Positions 50,110 through 58,110 of a stretch of DNA of 64,000 nucleotides are shown here, piece after piece; the stretch's first letter is position 1, and each line of letters begins with the position of its first letter. The notes under the pieces are model-generated. The model did no database searches, was not told where the DNA came from, and saw only the letters and a program-made list of their open reading frames with translations. The position numbers were made by a program, and so were the translations under genes. The stretch is from Microbacterium sp. SSM24 (GTDB lineage Bacteria > Actinomycetota > Actinomycetes > Actinomycetales > Microbacteriaceae). The stretch is taken from positions 868,001-932,000 of the forward strand of contig NZ_JAPDNQ010000001.1 of assembly GCF_025989145.1 (NCBI RefSeq), written 5' to 3'.

Positions 50110-50294
50110 GCATGCGGGATGGGGTCACAGGGATCACGTGAGGTCTCAGAGCCGCACGAAATCAACGATCTGGGTTCTCAGGCGCGCAGGAACTCACATT
50201 GCGATTCACTGCGTTTGTTCTCGCTTCTGTTCCCACGGCGGGGATGCACGAGGGCGATGAGGACTGCACCACCCTCGCGCACTTCCCAGAGCTC
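50110..50294. other. Gene-free part of the 494-bp gap between the sugar importer and RuMP operons
   Basis: Lower G+C than its surroundings and no convincing frame on either strand. Lying between an attachment-site remnant and the hxlA stop, it is probably decayed mobile DNA. Confidence 0.4.
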
Positions 50295-50918
50295 TCAGCT
50301 GATGCCGGCGCGGATACGCGCCGCAGCTTCGCCTACGTTGTCGGCACTGTAGATCGCGCTTCCGGCGACCGCGATCCGCGCGCCCGAGGCCTGCACCGAG
50401 CCGATGCTGGATGCGTTCACGCCGCCGGCGACCGAGAACGGAACGCCGGCTGCCTCGCCGTCGCGCAGCAGGCTGTCGAGCGAGTAGCCCGGCTGCGCCT
50501 GCTCGTCCAGACCGGCGTGCATCTCGACGAACTCGGCTCCGAGCTCCACGACCTGCTTCGCGCGGGCGGGCTTGTCGGCTACGCCGATGAGGTCGACGAC
50601 GACACCCTTGCCGTGCTTGTTCGCCGCCTTGACGGCACCGGCGATGGTGCTGTCGTCGGCCGAGCCGAGCACGGTGACGAGGTCGGCGCCGGCACCGAAG
50701 GCGATGTCGGCCTCAAGCTCACCGGCATCCATCGTCTTGAGGTCTGCGAAGACGACCTTGTCGGGATGCGCGGCCTTGATCGCAGTTATGGCGGAGAGCC
50801 CCTCGCTCTTGATGAGCGGAGTTCCGAGTTCGAGGATGTCTACGTACGGCGCAGCGGCCGCGGCCAGCGCGAGCGCGTGCTCGGTCGTGAGGGTGTCGAT
50901 GGCGAACTGCAGCTTCAT
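50295..50918 (-). CDS. hxlA: 3-hexulose-6-phosphate synthase
   Basis: Condenses formaldehyde with ribulose-5-phosphate to D-arabino-3-hexulose-6-phosphate, the first RuMP-pathway step. The 207-residue TIM-barrel protein has LQFAIDTLT, ILELGTPLIKSEG (about 28-40), the catalytic FADLKTMDAGELE (about 57-69, D-x-K-T-x-D) and VAGGVNASSI (about 167-176). Related 3-keto-gulonate-6-phosphate decarboxylases share the fold, but the adjacent isomerase fixes the assignment. It lies 23 bp after hxlB and ends the four-gene FMO-GDH-hxlB-hxlA unit. Confidence 0.92.
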   Translation of the reverse strand: MKLQFAIDTLTTEHALALAAAAAPYVDILELGTPLIKSEGLSAITAIKAAHPDKVVFADLKTMDAGELEADIAFGAGADLVTVLGSADDSTIAGAVKAANKHGKGVVVDLIGVADKPARAKQVVELGAEFVEMHAGLDEQAQPGYSLDSLLRDGEAAGVPFSVAGGVNASSIGSVQASGARIAVAGSAIYSADNVGEAAARIRAGIS

Positions 50919-50941
50919 GGGTTTCCTTTCGTTTGCTGCGG

Positions 50942-51514
50942 TCATTCGAGGTTGGAGTGGCGGGGCCACAGGTCGTCGGCCGTCTCGCCGGACGCGAGCC
51001 ACAGCGTGTGGAAGACCGCGTCACCGATCACGACGACGGATTGTTCGAAGAGGCTGCCGGCGTATTGCGCGGACTTCGCGCCCGAGCGGTCGAGCTTGCC
51101 GGCCGCGGGAACGACGACAGTGGCAACGGATGCTGCGGCCAGCGGCGAGTCCGGATTCGCGGTGATCGCGACCACTCGCGCGCCGGCCTTCACGGCGTTG
51201 TCGGCTGCCCGTACGATTCCGCCGGTCGTGCCCGATCCGCTCGCGGCGAAGAGCACGTCGCCGGGACCGATCGCGGGAGTGGTCGCATCACCGACGATGT
51301 GGACGGCCAGCCCGACGTGCATGAGTCGCATGCCGGTCATCTGCAGCGCGAGACCAGACCGGCCCAGGCCGAAGACGAACACGCGGCGCGCGCTCTGGAG
51401 CACCGCGGCGAGCGCGGCGATCTGATCCGAGCGCTCGGTCGCGAGAGTTCCGGTGACGCCGCTCAGCTCGTCGTCGATCAGCTGCAGCGCGTGGGCGGTG
51501 GCGGTGGGGGTCAT
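50942..51514 (-). CDS. hxlB: 6-phospho-3-hexuloisomerase
   Basis: Isomerises the HPS product to fructose-6-phosphate. A 190-residue SIS-domain protein: RRVFVFGLGRSGLALQMTGMR (about 42-62, here as a landmark), DVLFAASGSGTTGGIVR (about 86-102) and a conserved late DAVFHTLWL. ATG 51514 gives the family's usual length of about 180-190; the open frame upstream is Arg/Pro-rich and antisense to the neighbouring gene. It starts 25 bp after the dehydrogenase stop. As a pair with hxlA it can detoxify and assimilate formaldehyde without full methylotrophy. Confidence 0.92.
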   Translation of the reverse strand: MTPTATAHALQLIDDELSGVTGTLATERSDQIAALAAVLQSARRVFVFGLGRSGLALQMTGMRLMHVGLAVHIVGDATTPAIGPGDVLFAASGSGTTGGIVRAADNAVKAGARVVAITANPDSPLAAASVATVVVPAAGKLDRSGAKSAQYAGSLFEQSVVVIGDAVFHTLWLASGETADDLWPRHSNLE

Positions 51515-51539
51515 GAGTGGAGGTCTCCTCGGGTCGGGA

Positions 51540-52808
51540 TCAGGGGTACAGTCCGCGCAGTCGGTGCGCATCGGCGACGCGCTCGACGGCGATGACGGTG
51601 GCGGTCTCTCGGAGCGAGCGTCCGGTGCGCAGCGTCTGGGCGTACACCTGCTTCCAGCTCTCCGACATCCGCTCGCGCAGGCGTTCCTCGACCTCACGAC
51701 TGGTCCAGCGATACGCCTGGTTGGCCTGCGCCCACTCGAAATAGCTGACGATCACGCCGCCGGCATTGGCGAGGATGTCGGGCACGACCACGATCCCTCG
51801 CTCCCCGAACACCTCGTCTGCCTCCGGCGTGGTGGGACCGTTGGCGCCCTCGACGATGATGCGGGCGCGGACGCGATGCGCGTTCCCCGCGTGCAGCACT
51901 CCCTCGACCGCACACGGGGCGAGCACGTCGACGCCCAGTTCGAGCAGCTCGCTGCCGGCGATGGGCTCGGCGCCGGCGAATCCCACGACCGTACCCTCTC
52001 GGGCGACATGCGCCTCGAGCTCGTCGATGTCGAGTCCGCCATCGGCGTGGACGGCGCCGTACCTGTCGCTGACCGCGACGACGCGGACGCCCGCATGAAC
52101 GAGCAGCCGGGCCGCGCCCGCGCCGACCTTGCCGAATCCCTGCACGGCGGCCGTCGGCCGGTACGGCAGCAAGCCGTACGAGCTCAGCGCCTCGAGGGCG
52201 ACCACCGTGACACCGAGAGAAGTGGCATCGGCGCGACCCAGCGACCCGCCGAGTGCCAGAGGCTTGCCGGTGACCGTGCCGGGCAGAGTCACACCGCGGC
52301 CGGTCGAAATTGTGTCCATGATCCACGCCATGGTCTGCTCGTCCGTGCCGATATCCGGCGCGGGGATGTCGCGCTCGGGTCCGATGAACTCGCCGAGCTC
52401 ACTGGCGTAGCGGCGCGTGACGCGCTCGAGTTCGGCCCGCGAGTGCGTGCGCGGATCGATCGCGACGCTGCCTTTCGCACCGCCGTAGGGGATGTCGACG
52501 AGGGCGCATTTCCACGTCATCCACATCGCGAGCGCGCGCACCTCGTCGAGGTCGGCTCCGGGACTGAATCGGATGCCGCCCTTGGCCGGCCCGCGAGAGA
52601 GGTTGTGCTGCACCCGATGGCCCGTGTAAAGCGCGATCGAACCGTCGTCGCGACGAAGCGGCACGCTGACGGTCATCTCGCGTCGGGGGCGGGCCAGCAT
52701 CTCGTAGAGGCCGTGGTCGAGCTCGAGGTAGGCGGCAGCGTCGGACAGTTGGCGCCGCGCTGAGGCGAGCGGCGAGGTGATGATCGGGATGGGGGCTGTG
52801 AGCGTCAT
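51540..52808 (-). CDS. gdhA: Glu/Leu/Phe/Val-type NAD(P)-dependent glutamate dehydrogenase
   Basis: A 422-residue amino-acid dehydrogenase: substrate domain with RGPAKGGIRFSPGADLDEV, WKCALVDIPYGGAKGSV (the Lys in MTWKCA and in GGAKG are the expected active-site lysines), DIGTDEQTMAWIMD and a Rossmann fold with VQGFGKVGAGAARLL. GANGPTTPEAD and ANAGGVIVSYFEWAQN-like segments follow. It reversibly joins ammonium and 2-oxoglutarate to glutamate. Its ATG shares a base with the FMO stop (TGATG), so it is made with the monooxygenase; that coupling suggests it fixes ammonium freed by the pathway. The specificity for Glu rather than Leu or Val is inferred from length and context. Confidence 0.85.
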   Translation of the reverse strand: MTLTAPIPIITSPLASARRQLSDAAAYLELDHGLYEMLARPRREMTVSVPLRRDDGSIALYTGHRVQHNLSRGPAKGGIRFSPGADLDEVRALAMWMTWKCALVDIPYGGAKGSVAIDPRTHSRAELERVTRRYASELGEFIGPERDIPAPDIGTDEQTMAWIMDTISTGRGVTLPGTVTGKPLALGGSLGRADATSLGVTVVALEALSSYGLLPYRPTAAVQGFGKVGAGAARLLVHAGVRVVAVSDRYGAVHADGGLDIDELEAHVAREGTVVGFAGAEPIAGSELLELGVDVLAPCAVEGVLHAGNAHRVRARIIVEGANGPTTPEADEVFGERGIVVVPDILANAGGVIVSYFEWAQANQAYRWTSREVEERLRERMSESWKQVYAQTLRTGRSLRETATVIAVERVADAHRLRGLYP

Positions 52809-54109
52809 CACGCCACCGCCTCGGGGACGGGCTCGCTCTCGCGGGCCGCTGAGAAGGCATCGAGAAGGCGGTCCGTGTCGGCCATCTGGTCGTTCCAGAT
52901 CGCACGCACGATGTCGATGCGGTGCTCTTCGTTCTGCAGACCGGCGAGGTATGCCTGGACGCCGGCGAAACCGCCGGGAGCCTCCTCGTGGAGCGCGATC
53001 ATGCGGATGGCGAGCTTGGCCTGGACGCCGTACACCGGGATCTGCGGGCCGCGCGGGGCCGCCATGCCGATGTAGTAGAGCTTCTCGAGCCCCTTCGGGA
53101 CGACACCGCCCGCGAACCGGAGCGGTGCACCGCAGCGGCGCTCGACGAGGTCGTCGGCGAGGAACGGCAGGCTCGAGTGGAAGCCGGTGGCCCACAGGAT
53201 GGTGTCGTAGTCACGAGCGGTGCCGTCGGTGAAGTGGACGGTCGTGCCGGCGATGCGCTCGATGCCGGGCCGGATCGCGACGCGGCCGTGCTGCACCCAG
53301 TAGAGCAGGAGGCTGTTGACGACGGTGCTCCCCTCGGCGAGCGAGCGGTGCTTGGGCACGGGCATGCCCGGGTAGTCCTTGGCCTCGCCGATCGAGACAC
53401 GGGCGAGAAGACGCGAGATGAGGTCCTGCTCGTCGGGGGCGAACGCGCTCAGCCACGCGACCTCCTGGCGCGGCACGCCGAAGTACGACTTGGGCTGGAA
53501 GTACGTGCCCTCCCGGATCACGATGTCGACCTCGTAGCGGTGCTGCGCGGCGTCGACGGCGAGGTCGCAGCCGGAGTTGCCGGCCCCGACCACCAGGACG
53601 CGCGAGCCCTCGATGTCGCCTGTGTTGCGGTACGAGCCCGAGTGCACCTGCTTCCCCGTGAAGCCGGCCGAGGCGGCGGGCTTCTTCTGGTGCCAGAGGT
53701 GGCCGTTGCCGACAAGCACGCCGTCGTAGTCGATGCGCTCGCCCGAGTCGAGGGTGACAGTCCACCCGGCCGAGCCGACCGGACCGTCGGTGGCGATCGG
53801 CGTGACCGCGACGACAGCGGTGTTGAAACGGATGACGTCGGACAGGCCGTGGTGGCGGGCATAGGACTCGATGTACTCGCGCACCTGGTCACGCCGCGGG
53901 AAGTGCGGATAGTCGGACGGCATCGGGAAGTCTTCGAAGTGCGTCATATCCCGCGACGTGATCAGGTGGAGAGCGTCGTAGTCGGTATGCCAGTGGCCGC
54001 CGACTCGATCGGTCTTCTCGAAGCAGTCGACGTCGTAGCCGGCCCGGCGAAGCTGCTGCAGGGCCGAGACACCGGCGGCGCCGGCACCGATTACCGCGTA
54101 GCGGGTCAT
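52808..54109 (-). CDS. Flavin-containing monooxygenase (FMO/Tmm-like)
   Basis: A 433-residue class B flavin monooxygenase: FAD motif GAGAAG (about 8-13), [16 protein letters not shown] near 43-58, the FMO fingerprint [11 protein letters not shown] (F-x-G-x3-H-x3-Y, near 152-162), the NADPH motif [10 protein letters not shown] and the final [10 protein letters not shown]. The family oxidises N or S atoms of soft nucleophiles; trimethylamine monooxygenase (Tmm) is a bacterial relative of similar length. It starts an operon with a glutamate dehydrogenase and the RuMP pair, which would use the ammonium and formaldehyde released if the substrate is an N-methylated compound. Substrate not proven. 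Confidence 0.87.
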   Translation of the reverse strand: MTRYAVIGAGAAGVSALQQLRRAGYDVDCFEKTDRVGGHWHTDYDALHLITSRDMTHFEDFPMPSDYPHFPRRDQVREYIESYARHHGLSDVIRFNTAVVAVTPIATDGPVGSAGWTVTLDSGERIDYDGVLVGNGHLWHQKKPAASAGFTGKQVHSGSYRNTGDIEGSRVLVVGAGNSGCDLAVDAAQHRYEVDIVIREGTYFQPKSYFGVPRQEVAWLSAFAPDEQDLISRLLARVSIGEAKDYPGMPVPKHRSLAEGSTVVNSLLLYWVQHGRVAIRPGIERIAGTTVHFTDGTARDYDTILWATGFHSSLPFLADDLVERRCGAPLRFAGGVVPKGLEKLYYIGMAAPRGPQIPVYGVQAKLAIRMIALHEEAPGGFAGVQAYLAGLQNEEHRIDIVRAIWNDQMADTDRLLDAFSAARESEPVPEAVA

Positions 54110-54189
54110 CTCGTTTCCTTCGTTTCGGAGTGATTCTGGAGGCTTGTCAACGACGCTAGAGAGGTCTCTCTCAGAGGGAAAGACTCAGT

Positions 54190-54203
54190 ATCTGTTGACA
54201 GAT
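54190..54203. promoter_or_regulatory. Candidate operator for the FMO operon
   Basis: ATCTGT-TG-ACAGAT is a perfect 6-bp dyad with a 2-nt spacer, 81-94 bp before the FMO start. A second dyad GAGAG-GT-CTCTC lies at 54159-54170, nearer the gene. No regulator gene is adjacent on the minus strand, so its binding protein is unknown; the form resembles GntR-type sites. Confidence 0.4.
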
Positions 54204-54241
54204 GAAGGTTTCCCCTATACCGAACGTCTGCCGAGTACGCC

Positions 54242-54280
54242 GGATGCCGCACCTGCCCGAAGCGGGAGGGTGCGGCATCC
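54242..54280. terminator. Terminator of the amino-acid ABC operon
   Basis: Perfect 12-bp inverted repeat GGATGCCGCACC / GGTGCGGCATCC with a 15-nt loop, 26 bp downstream of the last permease gene's stop on the minus strand. It separates this operon from the FMO operon promoter. Confidence 0.75.
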
Positions 54281-54305
54281 ACCGCGGTCGGCGAAATCGC
54301 CCCGG

Positions 54306-54953
54306 TCAGGTATATCCGCGCGACAGTCGGCGTTCGACACCTACCGAGATCCACGTCGCCGGGACGGCGATGGCGGCGTAGATGAGACCGGTGATGGCGT
54401 ACACCGTGAGGTACTCGAACGTGATGTTTGCGATCTGGTAGGCCTGGCTCATCAGCTCGTTGACCGAGATCGAATAGGCGAGCGAGGTTGCCTGGAACGA
54501 CATGATCGCCAAGCCCATGAGTGCGGGGATCGCCGACCTCAGTCCCTGCGGCAGCACGATCTTCGCGAACGACGTCGACCTGGGCAGCCCGAGTGCGGAT
54601 GACGCCTCCGTCTGACCTCGCGGCACCGACTGGATTCCGGCACGGATCATCTCGGACGAGTAGGCCGCCGCCGAGAACGTCAGGCCGATGACAGCAGCCC
54701 AGAAGTTCTCGAACAGCACGCCCAGCGCAGGAAGCCCGAAGTACACGATGTACAGCACGACGAGGGCGGGGATACCACGGCCGACCTCGACGACGATCAG
54801 CGTGGGCCAGCGCAGCCACGGCCTCGCAGAGCTCACGCCGAGAGCGAAGAGCAGTCCGATCGCGTATCCGAAGACCACCGAGAGGATGGTGAGCTGCAGG
54901 CTCACCGCGAGCCCCTGCATCAGTCGCGGGAGGTATTCGAGGATCTCCATCAC
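54306..54953 (-). CDS. Polar amino-acid-type ABC transporter permease
   Basis: A 215-residue HisMQ-type permease with about five helices and the loop QTEASSALGLPRSTSFAKIVLPQ (about 135-157, cited as a site) for ATPase docking. VYFGLPALG in the N-terminal half fits the His/Glu/Gln/Arg/opine class. ATG 54953 overlaps the previous permease stop by 4 nt. It ends the transporter operon, just upstream of the FMO operon in transcription order, so it might import that operon's substrate. Confidence 0.92.
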   Translation of the reverse strand: MMEILEYLPRLMQGLAVSLQLTILSVVFGYAIGLLFALGVSSARPWLRWPTLIVVEVGRGIPALVVLYIVYFGLPALGVLFENFWAAVIGLTFSAAAYSSEMIRAGIQSVPRGQTEASSALGLPRSTSFAKIVLPQGLRSAIPALMGLAIMSFQATSLAYSISVNELMSQAYQIANITFEYLTVYAITGLIYAAIAVPATWISVGVERRLSRGYT

Positions 54954-55588
54954 TGCGCCTTCCTCAGCCGGGTGTCAAGCCTTCGGGCGACGATCGCGAT
55001 CGGGATGCTGATGACCAAGTAGATGCCCGCGGCGATGAAGAAGGGCAGGATGCCGGCGGTCGCGGGGTTCTGCCGGGCGAACATGTTCGCGGCGAACACC
55101 ATGTCGGCCACGCCGATCGTCGAGGCGATCGATGAGTCCTTCAGCAGCGACAGCAGGAACGTCGTGATCGAGGGGAGCGCGGTGCGCAGCGCCTGCGGGG
55201 CGAGGATGCGGCCGAACGTGGTGCGCGTGCCCAGCCCGAGCGCGGCCGCTGCCTCGCTCTGCCCGCGCGACAGGGTCGCGAAGCCGCCCCGGTAGATCTC
55301 GGCGAGGTAGGCGCTCGAGATGATCCCGAGCCCGATCACCGCAGCCGTGAGCGAGTCGAGCCGGATGGAGCCGATCTGCACACCGAAGTAGATGAGGAAG
55401 AGCCAGACGATCGGCGGGATGCCGCGGATCAGGTCGACCATGAAGCGGATGGTGAGCCGCAGTGGCGACCAGCGGGACCGAAGGCCGAGCATCATCGGGA
55501 TGCCGCCGACCACCCCGATCGCGAACGACAGCGCAGTCACGAGCAGGGTCATGGGCAGGCCGAGCAGGACGGCCGTCAGGGGATCCAT
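54950..55588 (-). CDS. Polar amino-acid-type ABC transporter permease
   Basis: A 212-residue HisMQ-type permease: LLVTALSFAIGVVGGIP helix near the start, FMVDLIRGIPPIVWLFLIYFG and the docking loop GQSEAAAALGLGTRTTFGRILAPQ (about 120-143, cited as a site). ATG 55588 lies 1 bp from the ATPase gene stop and gives the normal length; an upstream extension would read antisense into the ATPase gene. Partner of the 54306-54953 permease. Confidence 0.92.
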   Translation of the reverse strand: MDPLTAVLLGLPMTLLVTALSFAIGVVGGIPMMLGLRSRWSPLRLTIRFMVDLIRGIPPIVWLFLIYFGVQIGSIRLDSLTAAVIGLGIISSAYLAEIYRGGFATLSRGQSEAAAALGLGTRTTFGRILAPQALRTALPSITTFLLSLLKDSSIASTIGVADMVFAANMFARQNPATAGILPFFIAAGIYLVISIPIAIVARRLDTRLRKAQ

Positions 55589-55589
55589 G

Positions 55590-56375
55590 TCAGCGATCCA
55601 GGACGGCGCTGAGGAAGCGGCGCGTGCGCTTCTCGCGAGGGTCTGCCATGATCTCGGCGGGGTCACCCTCCTCGATGATGTGGCCCTCGGCCATCACGAC
55701 CAGGTGATCCCCGACGTCGCGTGCGAACGACATCTCGTGGGTGACCACGATCATCGTCATGCCTGCCCCGGCGAGCTCACGCATCACCGCGAGCACCTCG
55801 ATGCCCACTTCCGGATCGAGGGCGCTGGTCGGCTCGTCGAACAGCATCGCTCGAGGGTCGAGCGCCAACGCCCTCACGATGGCGATGCGCTGCTGCTGAC
55901 CGCCGGAGCAACGACTCGGGTGCTGGTGCGCCTTGTCCTTGAGGCCCACCCGCTCGAGGAGCGTGAGGGCACGCGCCTCGGCCTCTTCGCGGCTTCGGCC
56001 GAGGATCTTCTCCTGCGGGAACGCGACGTTGCGCAGTACCGTGAAGTGCGGGAACAGGTTGAAGGACTGGAAGACCATTCCCACCTGGCGGCGCAGCTCG
56101 AGGAGCTCCCGATCCTTTATGCGCCGACCCGCCTCGATGGTCTGCGTGCCCACGGTGACAGTGCCCTTGTCAGGGGTCTCGAGCAGGTTGACGCAGCGAA
56201 GCAGGGTGCTCTTGCCCGACCCGGAGGGCCCGATGAGTGCAGTGACGCTGCCGGGCTTGACGGTGATGGAGATGTCGTCGAGCACGAGGTTGTCGCCGTA
56301 GCTCTTGGACAGGTGTGCGATCTCGACGCCCGCGTGGGCGATCGCGTTGCTCTGGGTGATGAGACCGGGATTCAT
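55590..56375 (-). CDS. Polar amino-acid-type ABC transporter ATP-binding protein
   Basis: A 261-residue ATPase of the GlnQ/HisP class: Walker A GPSGSGKST (about 52-60), Q-loop in RQVGMVFQSFNLFPH, signature CSGGQQQR (about 157-164), Walker B AMLFDEPTSALDPE (about 176-189) and H-loop VTHEMSFA. Drives both permeases. It follows the binding-protein gene across a strong hairpin (56399-56429). Confidence 0.94.
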   Translation of the reverse strand: MNPGLITQSNAIAHAGVEIAHLSKSYGDNLVLDDISITVKPGSVTALIGPSGSGKSTLLRCVNLLETPDKGTVTVGTQTIEAGRRIKDRELLELRRQVGMVFQSFNLFPHFTVLRNVAFPQEKILGRSREEAEARALTLLERVGLKDKAHQHPSRCSGGQQQRIAIVRALALDPRAMLFDEPTSALDPEVGIEVLAVMRELAGAGMTMIVVTHEMSFARDVGDHLVVMAEGHIIEEGDPAEIMADPREKRTRRFLSAVLDR

Positions 56376-56398
56376 GAAGAAGCTCCTCGGAGTCGGTG

Positions 56399-56429
56399 CC
56401 GGGCGCCGGCCGTCAGGTCCGGCGCCCGG
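56399..56429. terminator. Hairpin between binding-protein and ATPase genes
   Basis: Perfect 11-bp inverted repeat CCGGGCGCCGG / CCGGCGCCCGG with a 9-nt loop, 7 bp beyond the binding-protein stop on the minus strand. Same position and design as the hairpin at 24135-24180; it likely raises binding-protein abundance relative to the membrane genes. Confidence 0.65.
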
Positions 56430-56435
56430 AGCCTG

Positions 56436-57305
56436 TCAGCGGATGGAGGTCGCGGCGACGTCTGCCGGGACGAGCAGGCTCGCCGGGAGGTCGTAGTCGG
56501 CGAGGATCGACTCGAGCGTGCCGTCCTCGCGGAACTCGTCGATGTGGGCGCTGATCGCCTCTGCGAGCGCGGTGTTCTCCTTGGCGATCGGGAACGCGAT
56601 GATCGGCATGGACGTCGTGATGGCGATGCGCTCGTCGACCTCTGCGGGCTCGACGATGAAGTCGGTACCGGCGTAGGCGACGGTCGCGACGGCATAGCCG
56701 TCGAGCGCTGCCTGGATGCGGCCGCTGACGAGATCCTGCTTGGTCTCGACCGTCCCGGGGTAGGTCTTCAGGTGGTCGCCCAGAACGCCGCTCATGTCAG
56801 CTTCCCACGAGAAGCCCGCGACGCTGCCCACGTCGCCGATCGACTCGAGTTCGCTGACCGTCGTCGCACCGTCCTTCGAGATGATGCCCATGCTGTCGTA
56901 GTAGGTCGGCGCCGTGAAACCGACCTGCTCGGCCCGCGCTTCGGTGACGTACCACCCACCGGTGATCAGATCGGCCTTCTTCTGCTCGCTGATCATCGGG
57001 ATGCCGTTGGCGTAGGTGATCGGCACGAATGCGAGGTTCAGGCACTCGGCCGCCGCGATCTTCTTGATGAGGTCGATCTCGAGTCCCGCGGCGTCAGACC
57101 CCTTCGTCTGCGTATAAGGGAGGTTCTCGGGGACTCCGACAGTGAGCGTTCCATCGGTGTAGGTCGTGAGGCCATCGTGCGCGGGCTTGCAGCTCGCGTC
57201 GACGGTGGATGCAGCCGACGATGCGCAGCCGGCGAGCGCGATGCCGGCGAGGCTCATGGCGGCGACGGTGGCTGCGATTCGGCGGGTGAGAGCGGTGGTC
57301 TCCAT
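56436..57305 (-). CDS. ABC transporter substrate-binding lipoprotein (family 3)
   Basis: A 289-residue extracytoplasmic protein. The signal peptide ends at lipobox LAGC (ALAGC, Cys at about 27), followed by the SBP_bac_3 fold with LTVGVPENLPYTQTKGSDAAGLEIDLI and FVPITYANGIPMISEQKKADLITGGW (positions about 56-120; landmarks only). Family 3 binds polar amino acids, ectoines, betaines and opines. As first gene of the importer operon beside the FMO/GDH/RuMP unit, an N-methylated amino acid or betaine-like ligand is plausible. Confidence 0.93.
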   Translation of the reverse strand: METTALTRRIAATVAAMSLAGIALAGCASSAASTVDASCKPAHDGLTTYTDGTLTVGVPENLPYTQTKGSDAAGLEIDLIKKIAAAECLNLAFVPITYANGIPMISEQKKADLITGGWYVTEARAEQVGFTAPTYYDSMGIISKDGATTVSELESIGDVGSVAGFSWEADMSGVLGDHLKTYPGTVETKQDLVSGRIQAALDGYAVATVAYAGTDFIVEPAEVDERIAITTSMPIIAFPIAKENTALAEAISAHIDEFREDGTLESILADYDLPASLLVPADVAATSIR

Positions 57306-57387
57306 GGGGTTCTCTTCTCTGTGTGGTCGGGCTGATGGAGCGGGGTGGTGCGGGTTTCTGTGCGGGGAATGGAACGAGTGGTCGGGG

Positions 57388-58110
57388 TCAGACCGCGGTG
57401 AGGCCGCCGTCGATGGTGAAGACGGAGCCGGTGACGAAGGATGCCGCCGAAGAGATCAGGTACTCGATGAGGGGCGAGATCTCGTCGGTGTGCGCGCGTC
57501 GACCCAGTGGTGTGAGCGAAGACGTGCCTCCCATCGGCTCGTCGTCGTTCATGGCGGTGGAAACACCACCTGGGCAGATGACGTTGACGCGGATTCGAGG
57601 CGCGAGCTCAACCGCGGCGACGCGCGTGAGCGCAATCACAGCAGCCTTGGAGGCGGAGTACGCGGCGTAGCCCGCGGACCCGACGAGCGCAGCCGTCGAC
57701 GAGACGTTCACGATGGATCCGCCGTCGACGAGCAGCGGGGCTATGGCGCGAATGCCGAGGAACGAGCCGTGGACGTTCACCCGCTCGTGGAGGCGCCAGG
57801 TCTCCAGCGTGGTGTCGGTGATCGGATCGTGGCGAAGGATGCCCGCGTTGTTCACGAGCGCCCGGACGCGCTGCTCGGAGCTCGAAAGCTCCTCGGCGAA
57901 CGTCGCCCACGACTCCTCGTCAGCGACGTCGAGATGGCGGTACACCGCATCGCCGCCGGACGCGCGCAGCACTGCTGCCGTGTTCTCCCCCTCGCGATCG
58001 AGCACGTCGGTGAGGACCACCCGCGTGCCCGCGCGGGCGAGGTGGGCGGCGTGCGCTGCTCCCTGTCCGCGTGCGGCGCCGGTGATGATGACGCTGTCGG
58101 GGACGGTCAT
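57388..58110 (-). CDS. SDR-family oxidoreductase (first of a pair)
   Basis: A 240-residue classical short-chain dehydrogenase: TGAARGQG (about 10-17), NNAG (about 86-89), catalytic Ser in VNVSSTAALVG and Y-x3-K in YAAYSASKAA (about 148-157), with CPGGVSTAM after it. It overlaps the upstream SDR gene stop by 4 nt. The two SDRs are only distant relatives, so they likely perform successive oxidations or reductions on one substrate. Substrate unknown. Confidence 0.9.
   Translation of the reverse strand: MTVPDSVIITGAARGQGAAHAAHLARAGTRVVLTDVLDREGENTAAVLRASGGDAVYRHLDVADEESWATFAEELSSSEQRVRALVNNAGILRHDPITDTTLETWRLHERVNVHGSFLGIRAIAPLLVDGGSIVNVSSTAALVGSAGYAAYSASKAAVIALTRVAAVELAPRIRVNVICPGGVSTAMNDDEPMGGTSSLTPLGRRAHTDEISPLIEYLISSAASFVTGSVFTIDGGLTAV

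Noticed and set aside
54195..54221. Plus-strand promoter TTGACA...TATACC
   Set aside because: Spacing is 15 bp, no plus-strand gene follows, and the TTGACA is part of a dyad that fits an operator better.
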